Assembly: GCF_009193295.2 (NCBI RefSeq)
Contig: NZ_CP059973.1
Span: 1,426,001 to 1,490,000, forward strand
Length of the DNA stretch: 64,000 nt
From: Bacteroides luhongzhouii
Lineage (GTDB): Bacteria > Bacteroidota > Bacteroidia > Bacteroidales > Bacteroidaceae
Reading direction: 5' to 3'
Of this stretch, positions 1-9,251 are shown one piece after another. The position numbers and the translations under genes were made by a program. The stretch's first letter is position 1, and every line of letters begins with the position of its first letter. The notes under the pieces are model-generated. The model saw nothing but the letters and a program-made list of their open reading frames with translations. It ran no database searches and had not been told where the DNA came from.

Positions 1-595
1 GTTTGATTCCTTTCTGTGGACCGATGGTACGGTTGGGAAGAGCGGTCACTTTGTTGTTTTCTATATAAACGTGTGGAGCTGTGCCCAGCGATGCTGGTAT
101 GCCGTAGAAATAGCCAAATCCTCTCTCTGTAGGTCCGTTTTTGATGGGTTGTGAGAAGTCTACATCTTTTTGCTTTCTCTGACTATTTTGTATGTATGCC
201 CAGTCCCAGCCAAGATGCCATTTCCCGATGCAGGCAGTGTTGTAGCCGTTTTCAGAAAACATTTGGGCAATTGTCCGGCGGTCGGGAGTAATCATGGCTG
301 GAGAGAACCCATTCAGCACTCCACTTTTCATGGTTGTCCGCCAAGGATACCTTCCGGTGATAATGGAGTAGCGCGAGGGAGTGGAGAGTGCGGAAGATGA
401 ATGGGCATCCGTAAAGGAAATTCCGGAGTGTGTCAAGTTATCGATGTTCGGAGTATGGATTTTGGATTCCGGATTGAATGCCGAAATGTCCCCATAGCCT
501 AAATCATCTGCTAATATAAATATCACATTGGGCGATTGCGCCTTTATGGCAGTTGCCGCAAGGAGTGCGGATGAGATTGTTATTAGTTTGTTCAT
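1..595 (-). CDS. Sulfatase, S1 family, serine type (3' end outside the window)
   Basis: This is the N-terminal part of a secreted sulfatase that would remove sulfate esters from a host or dietary glycan in the periplasm. The start is the ATG at 593-595, followed by a signal peptide of about 20 residues. The early metal-binding segment FILADDLGYGD is present, as is the formylglycine signature S71-T-P-S-R75, then a GKWHLG motif near residue 104. A serine rather than a cysteine at position 71 implies maturation by a radical-SAM enzyme (anSME), as is known for Bacteroides sulfatases. It lies 114 bp downstream of the lipoprotein gene and points the same way, so it is probably the last visible gene of the SusC/SusD operon. 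The C-terminus runs off the left edge, so the substrate class cannot be judged. Confidence 0.93.
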   Translation of the reverse strand, partial: MNKLITISSALLAATAIKAQSPNVIFILADDLGYGDISAFNPESKIHTPNIDNLTHSGISFTDAHSSSALSTPSRYSIITGRYPWRTTMKSGVLNGFSPAMITPDRRTIAQMFSENGYNTACIGKWHLGWDWAYIQNSQRKQKDVDFSQPIKNGPTERGFGYFYGIPASLGTAPHVYIENNKVTALPNRTIGPQKGIK

Positions 596-709
596 CACTT
601 TTGATTAGATCTTTTTGTGAATTCTATATCTTTATCAATTAGTCTATGTGAGTCCAATGAATTTTCAGAGTAATATAACGTGAAAAATCATTGAACTCAC
701 ATTTGTGGT

Positions 710-2383
710 TTATTCTTGTACTATAACATTTATAGGACAGGTGAATCCATTCTCAAATTTGGGGGTTGCCGTGCCTGAGTTAGGCAGTGAATCGAATATG
801 AAAGTGAATGTTCCCGCTTTATTTAATAAGGTACTTGCATCCGCATTGAAATCGACATACGATATGAAGTACTTTTCATTTAATTTTGGATCTTCAAAGA
901 AATGAACGGTCTCATTACTTTTCTTGTTGGCTGTTCCAGCTCCAATTTTGGATTTGTTACCGGCTACTTTTACAACATCTGGTGTGTAGAATCCTCTAAA
1001 CCAGTTGTTCTTACTGTCATCATGCGCTTTGAAGTTATAGCCTGTTGGTGCTGTAGCCCCTTCTGACTTGTATGTTGCAAACCAAATGCGCAAAGCAATA
1101 TTACCTCCAAGTGCCTCTCCTTTGGTTAGAATTTTCGTTTGCTGGTTACTTTTGTATACCAATTCTCCTCGTACTGCTTTTACGGGATTACTTTCTGTAG
1201 GTTCCCAATCTTCATTGAAGGTCGGTATGTCAGTATCAGTAGTAAGGTTTGGATTGACAACAAATCCGGACACCGGATTTTCAGTAATTGTAAATTCAAA
1301 AGGCACCCATCCTGTTTCTCCTGTGACAGGATGTTTGGGAAAATACTGCACGATGTCATTACCGGCATCTGTATTTGCATACTTGATGTATATCTTATAG
1401 TTACCAGGCTTTTCGATATAAGACTTGGGCGTTGAAGCACTGATAGTCCAAGATGCGGATGACATGGGACGTGTGCGGTTTCCGCCATAGAGTATATCAG
1501 ATGTGTTTTCGTCCCACATGCCTACAGAAATTGGTTTTGAGTTTGTCCCATGAAAGAATATGTCATTTTCTCCCCAAACGTGGCTTAGAGTGCCGTCTTT
1601 TAATGTAAAAGCTTCGGGGTATTGTTCGATGTTTTCTTGGGTGGGAGTAAATAAGGTAAGTGCTTTTACGCCATTTTCTTCGGTAAAACTGGGGCGAATG
1701 GCATTATTGGCAATCATAATGGAATTGTAACGTAGGTTAGCAACACAGTTGTATGTAAGTCCTGCAGTTTTGATTTCTGTGGAGGGACTGGACATTCGCG
1801 CATACCAAAATATTTGTTCGTTTTGTGCTCCGGGCACTGGAGCAGATTGATTTACCCAGTTAATTTCTCCACCGAGAAGAACAAAAGGTTTCTCACTGGT
1901 AGGAATGAGTTCACGTGCAGGACGTTGAGTGCCCTCAGCCCAAATTGGAATTGTTTTAGTGACAGTAGTGCCAATTTTTTCTCCATCTTCAAAAATATCA
2001 AATGAGATGGGTACCGACCCGTCTTGCGTTGGGGTTCCGCTTATTGGGAAATAAGCATATTGTTTATCTCCCTGAAAGGAGAGTTGTACCTCTCCGTCTT
2101 CTATTTTCAATCCGGTTTCGGATGACCGATCAACAAACTTGACGAGTAGTTTCCGACCAAACCCGTTGACGAACGGGATACCCAAGCGGTCACCCGGTTC
2201 GTTTTCATCACCAGCAAAAGCAGGGGTACCTTTAGCCAGGAATCCGTCTACATAAATGGTTGATTCTTGTACGTTCAACCCCTTTTCTTGTACAATATAT
2301 TCCATTCCGGGGTGTTCGCAAGAGCAGAACAGACCTGAAATAAACAATATGGATAGTAATGCGGTAATCTTATTCATAATCAT
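710..2383 (-). CDS. Probable surface glycan-binding lipoprotein of the sulfated-glycan locus
   Basis: The protein has 557 residues with a lipoprotein signal ending in FCSC near residue 20-22, followed by an acidic stretch, so it is likely lipidated and exported to the cell surface. I recognise no catalytic motif. Its place directly after SusD is where SusE/SusF-like or SGBP proteins sit in Bacteroides loci, and its beta-rich, Ig-like composition fits that role. The gap to the SusD gene is only 26 bp, which supports one transcript. ATG codons at 2383 and 2377 are both possible starts; I kept the first. The glycan-binding role rests on position and lipoprotein features, not on a recognised domain. 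Confidence 0.75.
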   Translation of the reverse strand: MIMNKITALLSILFISGLFCSCEHPGMEYIVQEKGLNVQESTIYVDGFLAKGTPAFAGDENEPGDRLGIPFVNGFGRKLLVKFVDRSSETGLKIEDGEVQLSFQGDKQYAYFPISGTPTQDGSVPISFDIFEDGEKIGTTVTKTIPIWAEGTQRPARELIPTSEKPFVLLGGEINWVNQSAPVPGAQNEQIFWYARMSSPSTEIKTAGLTYNCVANLRYNSIMIANNAIRPSFTEENGVKALTLFTPTQENIEQYPEAFTLKDGTLSHVWGENDIFFHGTNSKPISVGMWDENTSDILYGGNRTRPMSSASWTISASTPKSYIEKPGNYKIYIKYANTDAGNDIVQYFPKHPVTGETGWVPFEFTITENPVSGFVVNPNLTTDTDIPTFNEDWEPTESNPVKAVRGELVYKSNQQTKILTKGEALGGNIALRIWFATYKSEGATAPTGYNFKAHDDSKNNWFRGFYTPDVVKVAGNKSKIGAGTANKKSNETVHFFEDPKLNEKYFISYVDFNADASTLLNKAGTFTFIFDSLPNSGTATPKFENGFTCPINVIVQE

Positions 2384-2409
2384 GTTTCCTTTCGTTTATA
2401 TAACATTTG

Positions 2410-4275
2410 TTATCTTGCACCATAATTCTGTGTCAGCTTAGGATTGGAACGTATCTCTTGTGACGGAATAGGAAATAAGGTACAGTATTGGTCAATCTCA
2501 AATTTTTCGCTCTTCATATAGTAGTTGTTCACATTAGGAGAGCTGTTGGAAGTATAAGCATTATAGAAATTGGTGAAGTGTTGGTTCATTACTTCTACTG
2601 CTTTCCCTGAGCGTACGAGATCGAACCAGCGGTGTCCTTCGAACGCCAATTCCAATGTTCGTTCGTCATAGATTGCTTGGTAAACCTTTTCCGGAGTATC
2701 TAGAACCCATTCTTTATTAGAGTCTCCAGACGCAAGGTACGGAACAATACCAGCCCTTTCCCGTACAAGGTTGATTGTATTATTCAAAACGCTTTGTGAC
2801 AGAACTCCGTCACTTATATGTGCTTCCGCTTCTGCCAATAACAGCAGTACGTCCGCAAAACGGAGAATATACCAATTGTCATCAGAATCATTTACTTTAT
2901 ATTCTGATGAACCCATGTATTTGCCGCACATCCACTGGTCGTCTGCGCTAAAGCCTTTGACAGAAGTCCGGAAAGAGGTACCAGTATAAGGGTCGTAAGG
3001 ATATGCGACGTTTTGTGTATAATCTTTGTTCTCATTAACCGGAAGATAAGAAACACCGTCTGTGTCTAATTTGATATTACCATTGCTGATGCGTGTATCG
3101 GTGTAGATAACATCATCGAATTTGCGTACTTCGTATTGATAATCGGGATACATGGAATCCCATTTCTTTGCCATGTCCATAAAATATCCGGTCGGTGCGC
3201 ATGCGCCATTTCCTTGATTTGAAATGGGAGATGGGATATATCCGTTTGAGTTGGCTTTATTGCGGGGTGCATAAGATGCGGGTGAGAAAAGAGTGTAGAA
3301 CGGGCTGCCCAATCCTTCTGCCTGACCTGTTTTGTATTCCACTTCCCATATAGATTCGCTTGAATGTTTGTTTGTGGGCTTGAATAATTCACTGAAATTC
3401 GGGTACAATTCGTATCCTCCATTGTTTATCACATCTTCTAGATAATACTTGGCGGCTTCGTATTGCGTAGTGGTCGTTTCCGGATAAAATACGGTAATGT
3501 TTGGATTGGCAGATATATCTTTCCATGCTTCTACGTTGGGGTAAGCAGCTTCTGTGATGTCGTTCGGCATGGATAGAAGTACTTTTCCCAGTAAAGCTTC
3601 TGCCGCATATTTGTTAACTCTTCCTGTTGGAGTTTTCTCTCCGTTATTTGTTGAGCGATAAAGATTGTTAGATTCGATGGCGGTGGTCAAATCGGTGAGA
3701 ATCCGTATATACACCTCTTCTGTTGATGCACGCAGATGACCTCTGGAATCGGTGTATTCTTGCGGGATATCCATAATGATGGGTACTCCGCCGTAAGCGC
3801 GAACTAAGTTGAAATAGAAAAGGGCACGTAGTACTTCGGCCTCTGCAATGTACTTCTGAACAGCTTCATCATTCCCGAAAAGTTCTTTTCCTTTTTCGAT
3901 GACCGTGTTGGCTCTTATGATTCCTTTGTAGTGATGAGCCCAATAGTTTTGGTTTCCGCTGTTGTTGGCAGATATGGTAAATTTTTCAATTTCATGTCGG
4001 AAAGTATTGGCATAATAATTGGTCTGATTTGGGAATGCGACATCCGAACGCACATCACCGAAGAGATAGATGCTGGCCGAATACAGTCCGTTGTCTCTCA
4101 AAGAAGAGTAAGTTGAATACAATGCCGAACGTATATCATCGGGTGACTTGTAGAAATTCTTACCCGTTAAAGTGGTTTCCGGCTCAATGTCTAGAAAACC
4201 GGTACAAGCGGACATACAGGTAGTAACCAATGCCATTGTAAATATATTCTTCAAATTTTTCATATTCTTTTTCAT
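2410..4275 (-). CDS. SusD/RagB-family outer-membrane lipoprotein
   Basis: This 621-residue protein is the glycan-capturing lid that sits on its SusC transporter at the outer membrane. A lipobox (MSAC, around residue 23) is followed by the typical SusD start 'GFLDIEPETTLTGKNFY'. The C-terminal half has the family signature 'RFADVLLLLAEAEAH', then 'ERTLELAFEGHRWFDLVRSG' and the end 'FPIPSQEIRSNPKLTQNYG'. The gene starts 9 bp after the SusC stop, as expected for a SusCD pair. The ligand is unknown; the sulfatases around it point to a sulfated glycan. An alternative start lies four codons in, but does not change the reading. Confidence 0.97.
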   Translation of the reverse strand: MKKNMKNLKNIFTMALVTTCMSACTGFLDIEPETTLTGKNFYKSPDDIRSALYSTYSSLRDNGLYSASIYLFGDVRSDVAFPNQTNYYANTFRHEIEKFTISANNSGNQNYWAHHYKGIIRANTVIEKGKELFGNDEAVQKYIAEAEVLRALFYFNLVRAYGGVPIIMDIPQEYTDSRGHLRASTEEVYIRILTDLTTAIESNNLYRSTNNGEKTPTGRVNKYAAEALLGKVLLSMPNDITEAAYPNVEAWKDISANPNITVFYPETTTTQYEAAKYYLEDVINNGGYELYPNFSELFKPTNKHSSESIWEVEYKTGQAEGLGSPFYTLFSPASYAPRNKANSNGYIPSPISNQGNGACAPTGYFMDMAKKWDSMYPDYQYEVRKFDDVIYTDTRISNGNIKLDTDGVSYLPVNENKDYTQNVAYPYDPYTGTSFRTSVKGFSADDQWMCGKYMGSSEYKVNDSDDNWYILRFADVLLLLAEAEAHISDGVLSQSVLNNTINLVRERAGIVPYLASGDSNKEWVLDTPEKVYQAIYDERTLELAFEGHRWFDLVRSGKAVEVMNQHFTNFYNAYTSNSSPNVNNYYMKSEKFEIDQYCTLFPIPSQEIRSNPKLTQNYGAR

Positions 4276-4284
4276 GCTTTTGAT

Positions 4285-7200
4285 TTATAATGTAACTTTC
4301 AGTCCCATGGTGAAATTTCTGGATAAAGGATATCCGGTACGGTCGATGCCCGGTGCGGTAGCCGAACGGAATGTGTTGGCTTCGGGGTTCATACCGGTAT
4401 ATTGGGTGAAAGTATGCAAGTTGTCGATATTGAAACTTAGTACTAATCCGTTTAAAAAGGTTTTTCGAAGCATTTTTTTGTCGAATGTGTACGAAAGCTG
4501 GATATTACGGATGGACAGATAAGAACCATCTTCGAGATATCGGTTGGTAAATTTGCTCATTTCCGTGGTTGGACGTACATCATTGGAGGTGTAAGTACGG
4601 TCTGCTAAACCATTACCCGGTGATTCGGGCGAACGCCATCTGTCTACTACTTTGATGGAAAGGTTGCTATTGTTGTTTCCGCGGAGTGTTTCACGTAATG
4701 TATAGTTGTAAATCTGATTTCCGTATTGTCCGTTCAACTGAAAACTAAATGAAAAGTTTTTGTATGAGAATGTGTTGACCATACCGGCATTGAAACGCGG
4801 ATAAGGATTTCCTATAATAGTACGGTCATTGTCATCATAAAGTCCGTCACCGTTGAGATCATACCATTTACAGTCTCCCGGACGAACGTTCGGGTCGAAA
4901 GCCAGTCCCGAATAGGGGTCGTTCCGCAGTGCTTGAATCTCCTCCATTGACTGATAGATACCGCCGAATACATTTCCGTAGAACATACCTATCGGATAGC
5001 CTACTTTCGTGATGTTTGATTCTGCTACTCCATCAGTGATGGCTTCAGAATCGAGTCCTAGTGCCAATACCTTGTTTCGGTTGGCAGAGATGTTGAACGT
5101 AGTTGTCCATTTGAATTTGCCGGTCAGGTTGCGTGATACGATATTGAACTCGATACCCTTATTCTCAACGGAACCGACGTTTTGTAGCATACGTGAAACT
5201 CCTAAAGTGCTTGGAACGATTGTATTGAGAAGCATATCGGAGGTGATAGATTTGTATAAATCAAGTTGCATGAATATTCGGTTGTGGAAAAGCCCTATAT
5301 CTATACCTAAGTTTGTCTGTTTGGACACTTCCCATTTCAAATCTGGATTAGCGATGTTCGATGGAGCCCAGCCACTTACAACAGAACCGTCTACTATATA
5401 CGATTGCTGTGACATTTTGGTCTCATAGTTGTAGTCTCCGATAGCATTGTTGCCGGATAACCCGAAGCTACCTCGCAATTTGAGTTCACTAAGTACTTTC
5501 CTGAGTGGTTTCATGAACTTTTCTTCCGTCATGGCCCATCCTGCAGAAATGGAGGGGAAATAACCATATTTGTTGTTCTTTCCGAAGCGGCTTGAACCAT
5601 CTGCACGGAATACTCCTTGAACCATATATTTTCTTTTGTAGTCGTAGGTCAGTCGGGCTATGTAGGATAGCATACGGTCTTCAGTCTTATTATAAGATCC
5701 TCCGTTGACTACACCTCCGTTGATGGAAGGGAGAGACTCTGTTGCAAAATGATAGGCGGATGTGTAGAGCTTGTTGAGCTGGTTGCTTTGTATAGTCATA
5801 CCTCCTACGGCACTGATATTATGGTCTCCGAACTCTTTCTGATAGGTCAGTATGTTTTCGTTAATCCACATGAGCTTGCGGGTCATTGTGGTGGAAGCTT
5901 CAGAGTCAGTACGGTTTTTGCCAATGGAAGCCGGATACCATATTGAGTTTTCGGATGACATGATATCGATAGCCAATGATGGTTTGAACGTTAATCCCTT
6001 GGCCAACTTTAATTCGAAGTTAAGACCGCCAACAATGCGATTTTGACTCGTTTCGTTTTTGTATTCGTGAGCGATTCTGACTGGGTTGTCTTGATTGTCA
6101 GCCAATGGCGAATCGGTAAGAGTGGGGAATGCGCCGGTTTCGGGATCTCTTGAATCGGTTGCCTTAGTCGGTGCCAGGTTGTACTCTAATGTGGAGAAAT
6201 ATTCTCCATTCGGGAGTTTGACCGGGAAAAAGGGATACATGGAAATTGCGGTTCGGATTACGCTGTTCGAGCCTTCTCCACCTTCTCTGGTCTTTTTCTG
6301 GTTAATAAACGTAGGAGCAAAGTTGACAGTTACTTTGGCCCATTTATTTAATTCGATGTCGAAGTTGGAACGGAAAGCAAATCTTTTCATTCCGGTACAT
6401 ATCAGAATACCTTCCTGGTCGAAGTATTCTCCGGAGATTCGATAGCGCATATTTTTACTTCCTCCTGCGATAGACAGATTGTATTTCTGCTGAATGGCAT
6501 TTTGGAAGATGGCATCTTGCCAGTCTGTGTTGAGGTTTTCGTCGAAAGGAAAATAATCCTGGCTCTGGTTTGTTGTGTAACGGAATCTTTCATTCAGATT
6601 CTTATCTTTATAATATTCCAGCAATTGGGCTGTGTTCATCAATTCAAACTTATGTTGTATTTGTGCTATGGTGGTTGCGGCATTGATAGTTACTGTCGGT
6701 TTGGCACTTTCACCGCGTTTGGTCGTGATAAGTATTACACCATTGGCACCACGCGAGCCATATACAGCGGTTGAGGCGGCATCTTTCAGAATCTGAATGT
6801 TGGATACATCATCAGGATTGACTGCTGACAGGCCGCCTTCCATCGGTATTCCGTCGACAATGTATAAAGGTTCCGAGCCAGCAGTAACGGTACCGATACC
6901 ACGAACTTCTACATTAATATCACCACCGGGAGTTGCATCGGAAGTCTGTATACGAACTCCGGGCACTAAACCCGAGATGGTCTGTTCGATGGAAGAACCT
7001 ACATATCCAGATAATTCTTCGGATTTGATGGAGGTCATGGCAGACGTTATTGTTCTTTTGGTCTGCGTTCCATAGCCAATGACTACAGTTTCATCCAACA
7101 TATAGCCGTCTTCAATCATGACTACCTTAATAAGTTTCTTTGGATCTTTGATTGTGATCTCTTGTTTTTGAAATCCGATAAACGAAAATTCAAGAATTGG

Positions 7201-7440
7201 ATTTTTACCTTTCGTTTGAATTTTGAAAGTGCCATCAATAGTAGTGGTGGTCCCATAATTGGAATTTTGGCAAAGGACATTCACGCCGGGTATAGGCTGT
7301 CCTTGCTCGTCAACAACAGTTCCTGTTGCAAATGTTCGGGCATTCTGGGCGTATGTATTTCCATCTGTATATGAAGAAACTGCAAATATGGAAAATACAA
7401 TAATTAGGAAAAGAATGCGGATAGAAATAATATTTCTCAT
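4285..7440 (-). CDS. SusC/RagA-family TonB-dependent outer-membrane transporter
   Basis: The 1051-residue protein imports oligosaccharides across the outer membrane using TonB energy. In order it has a signal peptide (about 1-31), a carboxypeptidase-regulatory-like domain (about 36-115, 'GTVVDEQGQPIPGVNVLC'), a TonB-box region 'ETVVIGYGTQTKR', a plug with 'YIVDGIPMEGG' and 'ILKDAASTAVYGSRGANGVILITTKRG', and a long beta-barrel ending in an aromatic-rich strand. Length and motifs are typical. It is first in the leftward operon SusC-SusD-lipoprotein-sulfatase. A TATTTTTG box 25 bp upstream is a plausible -7 promoter element. Confidence 0.98.
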   Translation of the reverse strand: MRNIISIRILFLIIVFSIFAVSSYTDGNTYAQNARTFATGTVVDEQGQPIPGVNVLCQNSNYGTTTTIDGTFKIQTKGKNPILEFSFIGFQKQEITIKDPKKLIKVVMIEDGYMLDETVVIGYGTQTKRTITSAMTSIKSEELSGYVGSSIEQTISGLVPGVRIQTSDATPGGDINVEVRGIGTVTAGSEPLYIVDGIPMEGGLSAVNPDDVSNIQILKDAASTAVYGSRGANGVILITTKRGESAKPTVTINAATTIAQIQHKFELMNTAQLLEYYKDKNLNERFRYTTNQSQDYFPFDENLNTDWQDAIFQNAIQQKYNLSIAGGSKNMRYRISGEYFDQEGILICTGMKRFAFRSNFDIELNKWAKVTVNFAPTFINQKKTREGGEGSNSVIRTAISMYPFFPVKLPNGEYFSTLEYNLAPTKATDSRDPETGAFPTLTDSPLADNQDNPVRIAHEYKNETSQNRIVGGLNFELKLAKGLTFKPSLAIDIMSSENSIWYPASIGKNRTDSEASTTMTRKLMWINENILTYQKEFGDHNISAVGGMTIQSNQLNKLYTSAYHFATESLPSINGGVVNGGSYNKTEDRMLSYIARLTYDYKRKYMVQGVFRADGSSRFGKNNKYGYFPSISAGWAMTEEKFMKPLRKVLSELKLRGSFGLSGNNAIGDYNYETKMSQQSYIVDGSVVSGWAPSNIANPDLKWEVSKQTNLGIDIGLFHNRIFMQLDLYKSITSDMLLNTIVPSTLGVSRMLQNVGSVENKGIEFNIVSRNLTGKFKWTTTFNISANRNKVLALGLDSEAITDGVAESNITKVGYPIGMFYGNVFGGIYQSMEEIQALRNDPYSGLAFDPNVRPGDCKWYDLNGDGLYDDNDRTIIGNPYPRFNAGMVNTFSYKNFSFSFQLNGQYGNQIYNYTLRETLRGNNNSNLSIKVVDRWRSPESPGNGLADRTYTSNDVRPTTEMSKFTNRYLEDGSYLSIRNIQLSYTFDKKMLRKTFLNGLVLSFNIDNLHTFTQYTGMNPEANTFRSATAPGIDRTGYPLSRNFTMGLKVTL

Positions 7441-7464
7441 ATAGTAATAAATTTAGTTATGCCA

Positions 7465-7472
7465 CAAAAATA
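7465..7472 (-). promoter_or_regulatory. Candidate -7 box for the sulfated-glycan SusC operon
   Basis: On the minus strand this reads TATTTTTG, matching the Bacteroides -7 consensus TAnnTTTG. It is 25 bp before the SusC ATG, giving a very short leader. No convincing TTTG -33 box was seen at the usual distance, so the promoter may need an activator. Confidence 0.45.
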
Positions 7473-7788
7473 CAATCAATATACTAATTTTTTATAGGAT
7501 GTAAAGCCGCCAAAGAGAATTTGTAAAATAGTATAATATGTAATATGTTGAATAGTAGTTGTTTATGTGTAGTGGGCGATGGGGAAAATGTAATAGGTCT
7601 GTGAACTGTTTATAGTTGAGGAAGGTGTTGAATATGGAGATATCGGATTTTATATTCATTTTTACCATAACTACATAAATTGTCTTTATTTGCAATGTAT
7701 TCATTTGATATATAGAACTTTGTCTGTTGGTAGACTTACTTTTATCTTAAAATGGAACCAGATGTGGCTCAATGGTATTAGCATTTCG

Positions 7789-7796
7789 TATATTTG
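7789..7796 (+). promoter_or_regulatory. Candidate -7 box for the three-sulfatase operon
   Basis: TATATTTG matches TAnnTTTG and lies 54 bp before the ATG of the first sulfatase. A clear -33 TTTG is not evident. Confidence 0.5.
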
Positions 7797-7849
7797 CATA
7801 AATATAAAAGTATTTGTTTTCCCTTTCAACAACTAAAATCGCATAAAAT

Positions 7850-9229
7850 ATGAAGAATCACTCAAGACATTTTGTAGCCGCTACTTGTGCTTTAGCAGCA
7901 TTTTCTCCTGTTGAAATGATGGCTCAGAAACAACCTAACTTTGTTATTATCGTTGCAGATGATATGGGATATGGTGATGTGGGCATATATGGTAATGAGT
8001 ATATAAGAACCCCGAATATTGATCAAATGGCCCGGAAGGGGATGATGTTCACAGACTTCCACTCGAACGGTTCAGTTAGTAGTCCGACGCGTTGCGGGCT
8101 ATTAACCGGACGTTATCAACAGAGAGCTGGTTTGGAGAGAGTTCTTTTGGTGCCCCGGAATGATAAAGATAAGGAGGTGGGACTTCCATCGGAAGAAATA
8201 ACCTTTGCAAAAGTCTTGGGAGACAACGGATACCGGACAGCTTTGATTGGCAAATGGCATTTAGGATATTTGCAGAAACATCATCCGATGAATTTCGGCT
8301 TTCAGAAGTTTGTAGGCTTTAAGTCCGGAAATGTCGACTATCAGAGCCACCGCAACCGTTATGGTGATATGGATTGGTGGGATGGACTGGAAGTGAAAGA
8401 TATGCCGGGATACACAACGACCCTGTTAACAACGCTCTCCGAAGATTATATAAAGGAAAATAAAGATAAGCCGTTTTGTCTGTATATAGCACATGCGGCT
8501 CCTCATTCTCCCATGCAGGGCCCTCATGAGAAAGCGATTCGTACAGAGGCCACTCCGGAAGGGGATAAAAACTCTGATAGATCGAATAAAGAAATCTATA
8601 AAGATATGGTAGAGGAACTAGACTGGAGTGTAGGGCGTATTCTGGAGACACTGAAGAAATATAAACTGGATGAGAATACTTTCGTTGTCTTTTTCTCCGA
8701 CAATGGTCCGGTGATAAATAATGGAGGTTCTGCCGGAGGATATAAAGGTGCTAAAGGAAGTCCATGGGAAGGTGGTCATCGTGTTCCTGGCATTTGTTAT
8801 ATGCCCGGTACTATTAAAGAGGGTACAACATGCGAACAAACAGTGATGAGTTTCGACCTTTTTCCAACTATGCTGGATATGGCTGGCATTCATTATAACG
8901 ATTCAAAGAAGAAACTGGACGGAACCTCTCTGGTCCCTTTGTTCAAAGGAGAAAATCTTGCTCCAAGACTTTTATTTTGGGGTAATGGTAATAAGACTAT
9001 ATCAGTGAGAGACGGTAAATGGAAACTGGTTCGTTACAATCAAAAGGGGGACATTACGCTGCATTTGTTTGATTTGAACAATGACCCATACGAGAAAAAT
9101 AATTTGAGCAAGCAGGAACCTGAATTGGTTGAAAGACTGGACAAGGAGATTACCCGCTGGGCTGAGTCCGTCTATTCGGAAGTTCCTGATCAGTTTGCTC
9201 GAAAAGTACAGCGCACGAATAAAAAATAA
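7850..9229 (+). CDS. Sulfatase, S1 family, serine type
   Basis: A 459-residue secreted sulfatase. After a signal peptide of about 25 residues (ending near MMAQ) comes the metal-binding strand 'FVIIVADDMGYGD' with D37 and D38, then the formylglycine signature S77-S-P-T-R81 followed by CGLLTGR. GKWHLGY (about residue 134) and the late metal-site segment 'VVFFSDNGP' (about 281-289) are also in place. All catalytic segments look intact and the length is normal. Ser77 would be converted to formylglycine by anSME. It is the first of three sulfatases in a row with 22- and 27-bp gaps, so the three are probably co-transcribed. The resemblance is to arylsulfatase A-like and GalNAc-sulfate sulfatases, but I do not assign a bond specificity. 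Confidence 0.95.
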   Translation: MKNHSRHFVAATCALAAFSPVEMMAQKQPNFVIIVADDMGYGDVGIYGNEYIRTPNIDQMARKGMMFTDFHSNGSVSSPTRCGLLTGRYQQRAGLERVLLVPRNDKDKEVGLPSEEITFAKVLGDNGYRTALIGKWHLGYLQKHHPMNFGFQKFVGFKSGNVDYQSHRNRYGDMDWWDGLEVKDMPGYTTTLLTTLSEDYIKENKDKPFCLYIAHAAPHSPMQGPHEKAIRTEATPEGDKNSDRSNKEIYKDMVEELDWSVGRILETLKKYKLDENTFVVFFSDNGPVINNGGSAGGYKGAKGSPWEGGHRVPGICYMPGTIKEGTTCEQTVMSFDLFPTMLDMAGIHYNDSKKKLDGTSLVPLFKGENLAPRLLFWGNGNKTISVRDGKWKLVRYNQKGDITLHLFDLNNDPYEKNNLSKQEPELVERLDKEITRWAESVYSEVPDQFARKVQRTNKK

Positions 9230-9251
9230 CACGTTAACATACATAGTAACT

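Larger units (their letters stand above)
7441..7849. other. Divergent regulatory region between the SusC operon and the sulfatase operon
   Basis: This 409-bp AT-rich gap separates two divergent operons and holds a candidate -7 box for each. A 70-codon reading frame on the minus strand (7492-7704) has low-complexity aromatic and Ile/Lys content and no recognisable family, so I treat it as non-coding. The unusually long gap leaves room for regulator binding, but I found no clear operator repeat. Confidence 0.5.

Noticed and set aside
7492..7704. 70-codon minus-strand frame between SusC and the first sulfatase
   Set aside because: Low-complexity composition, no signal, no family resemblance, and it fills the divergent promoter region.
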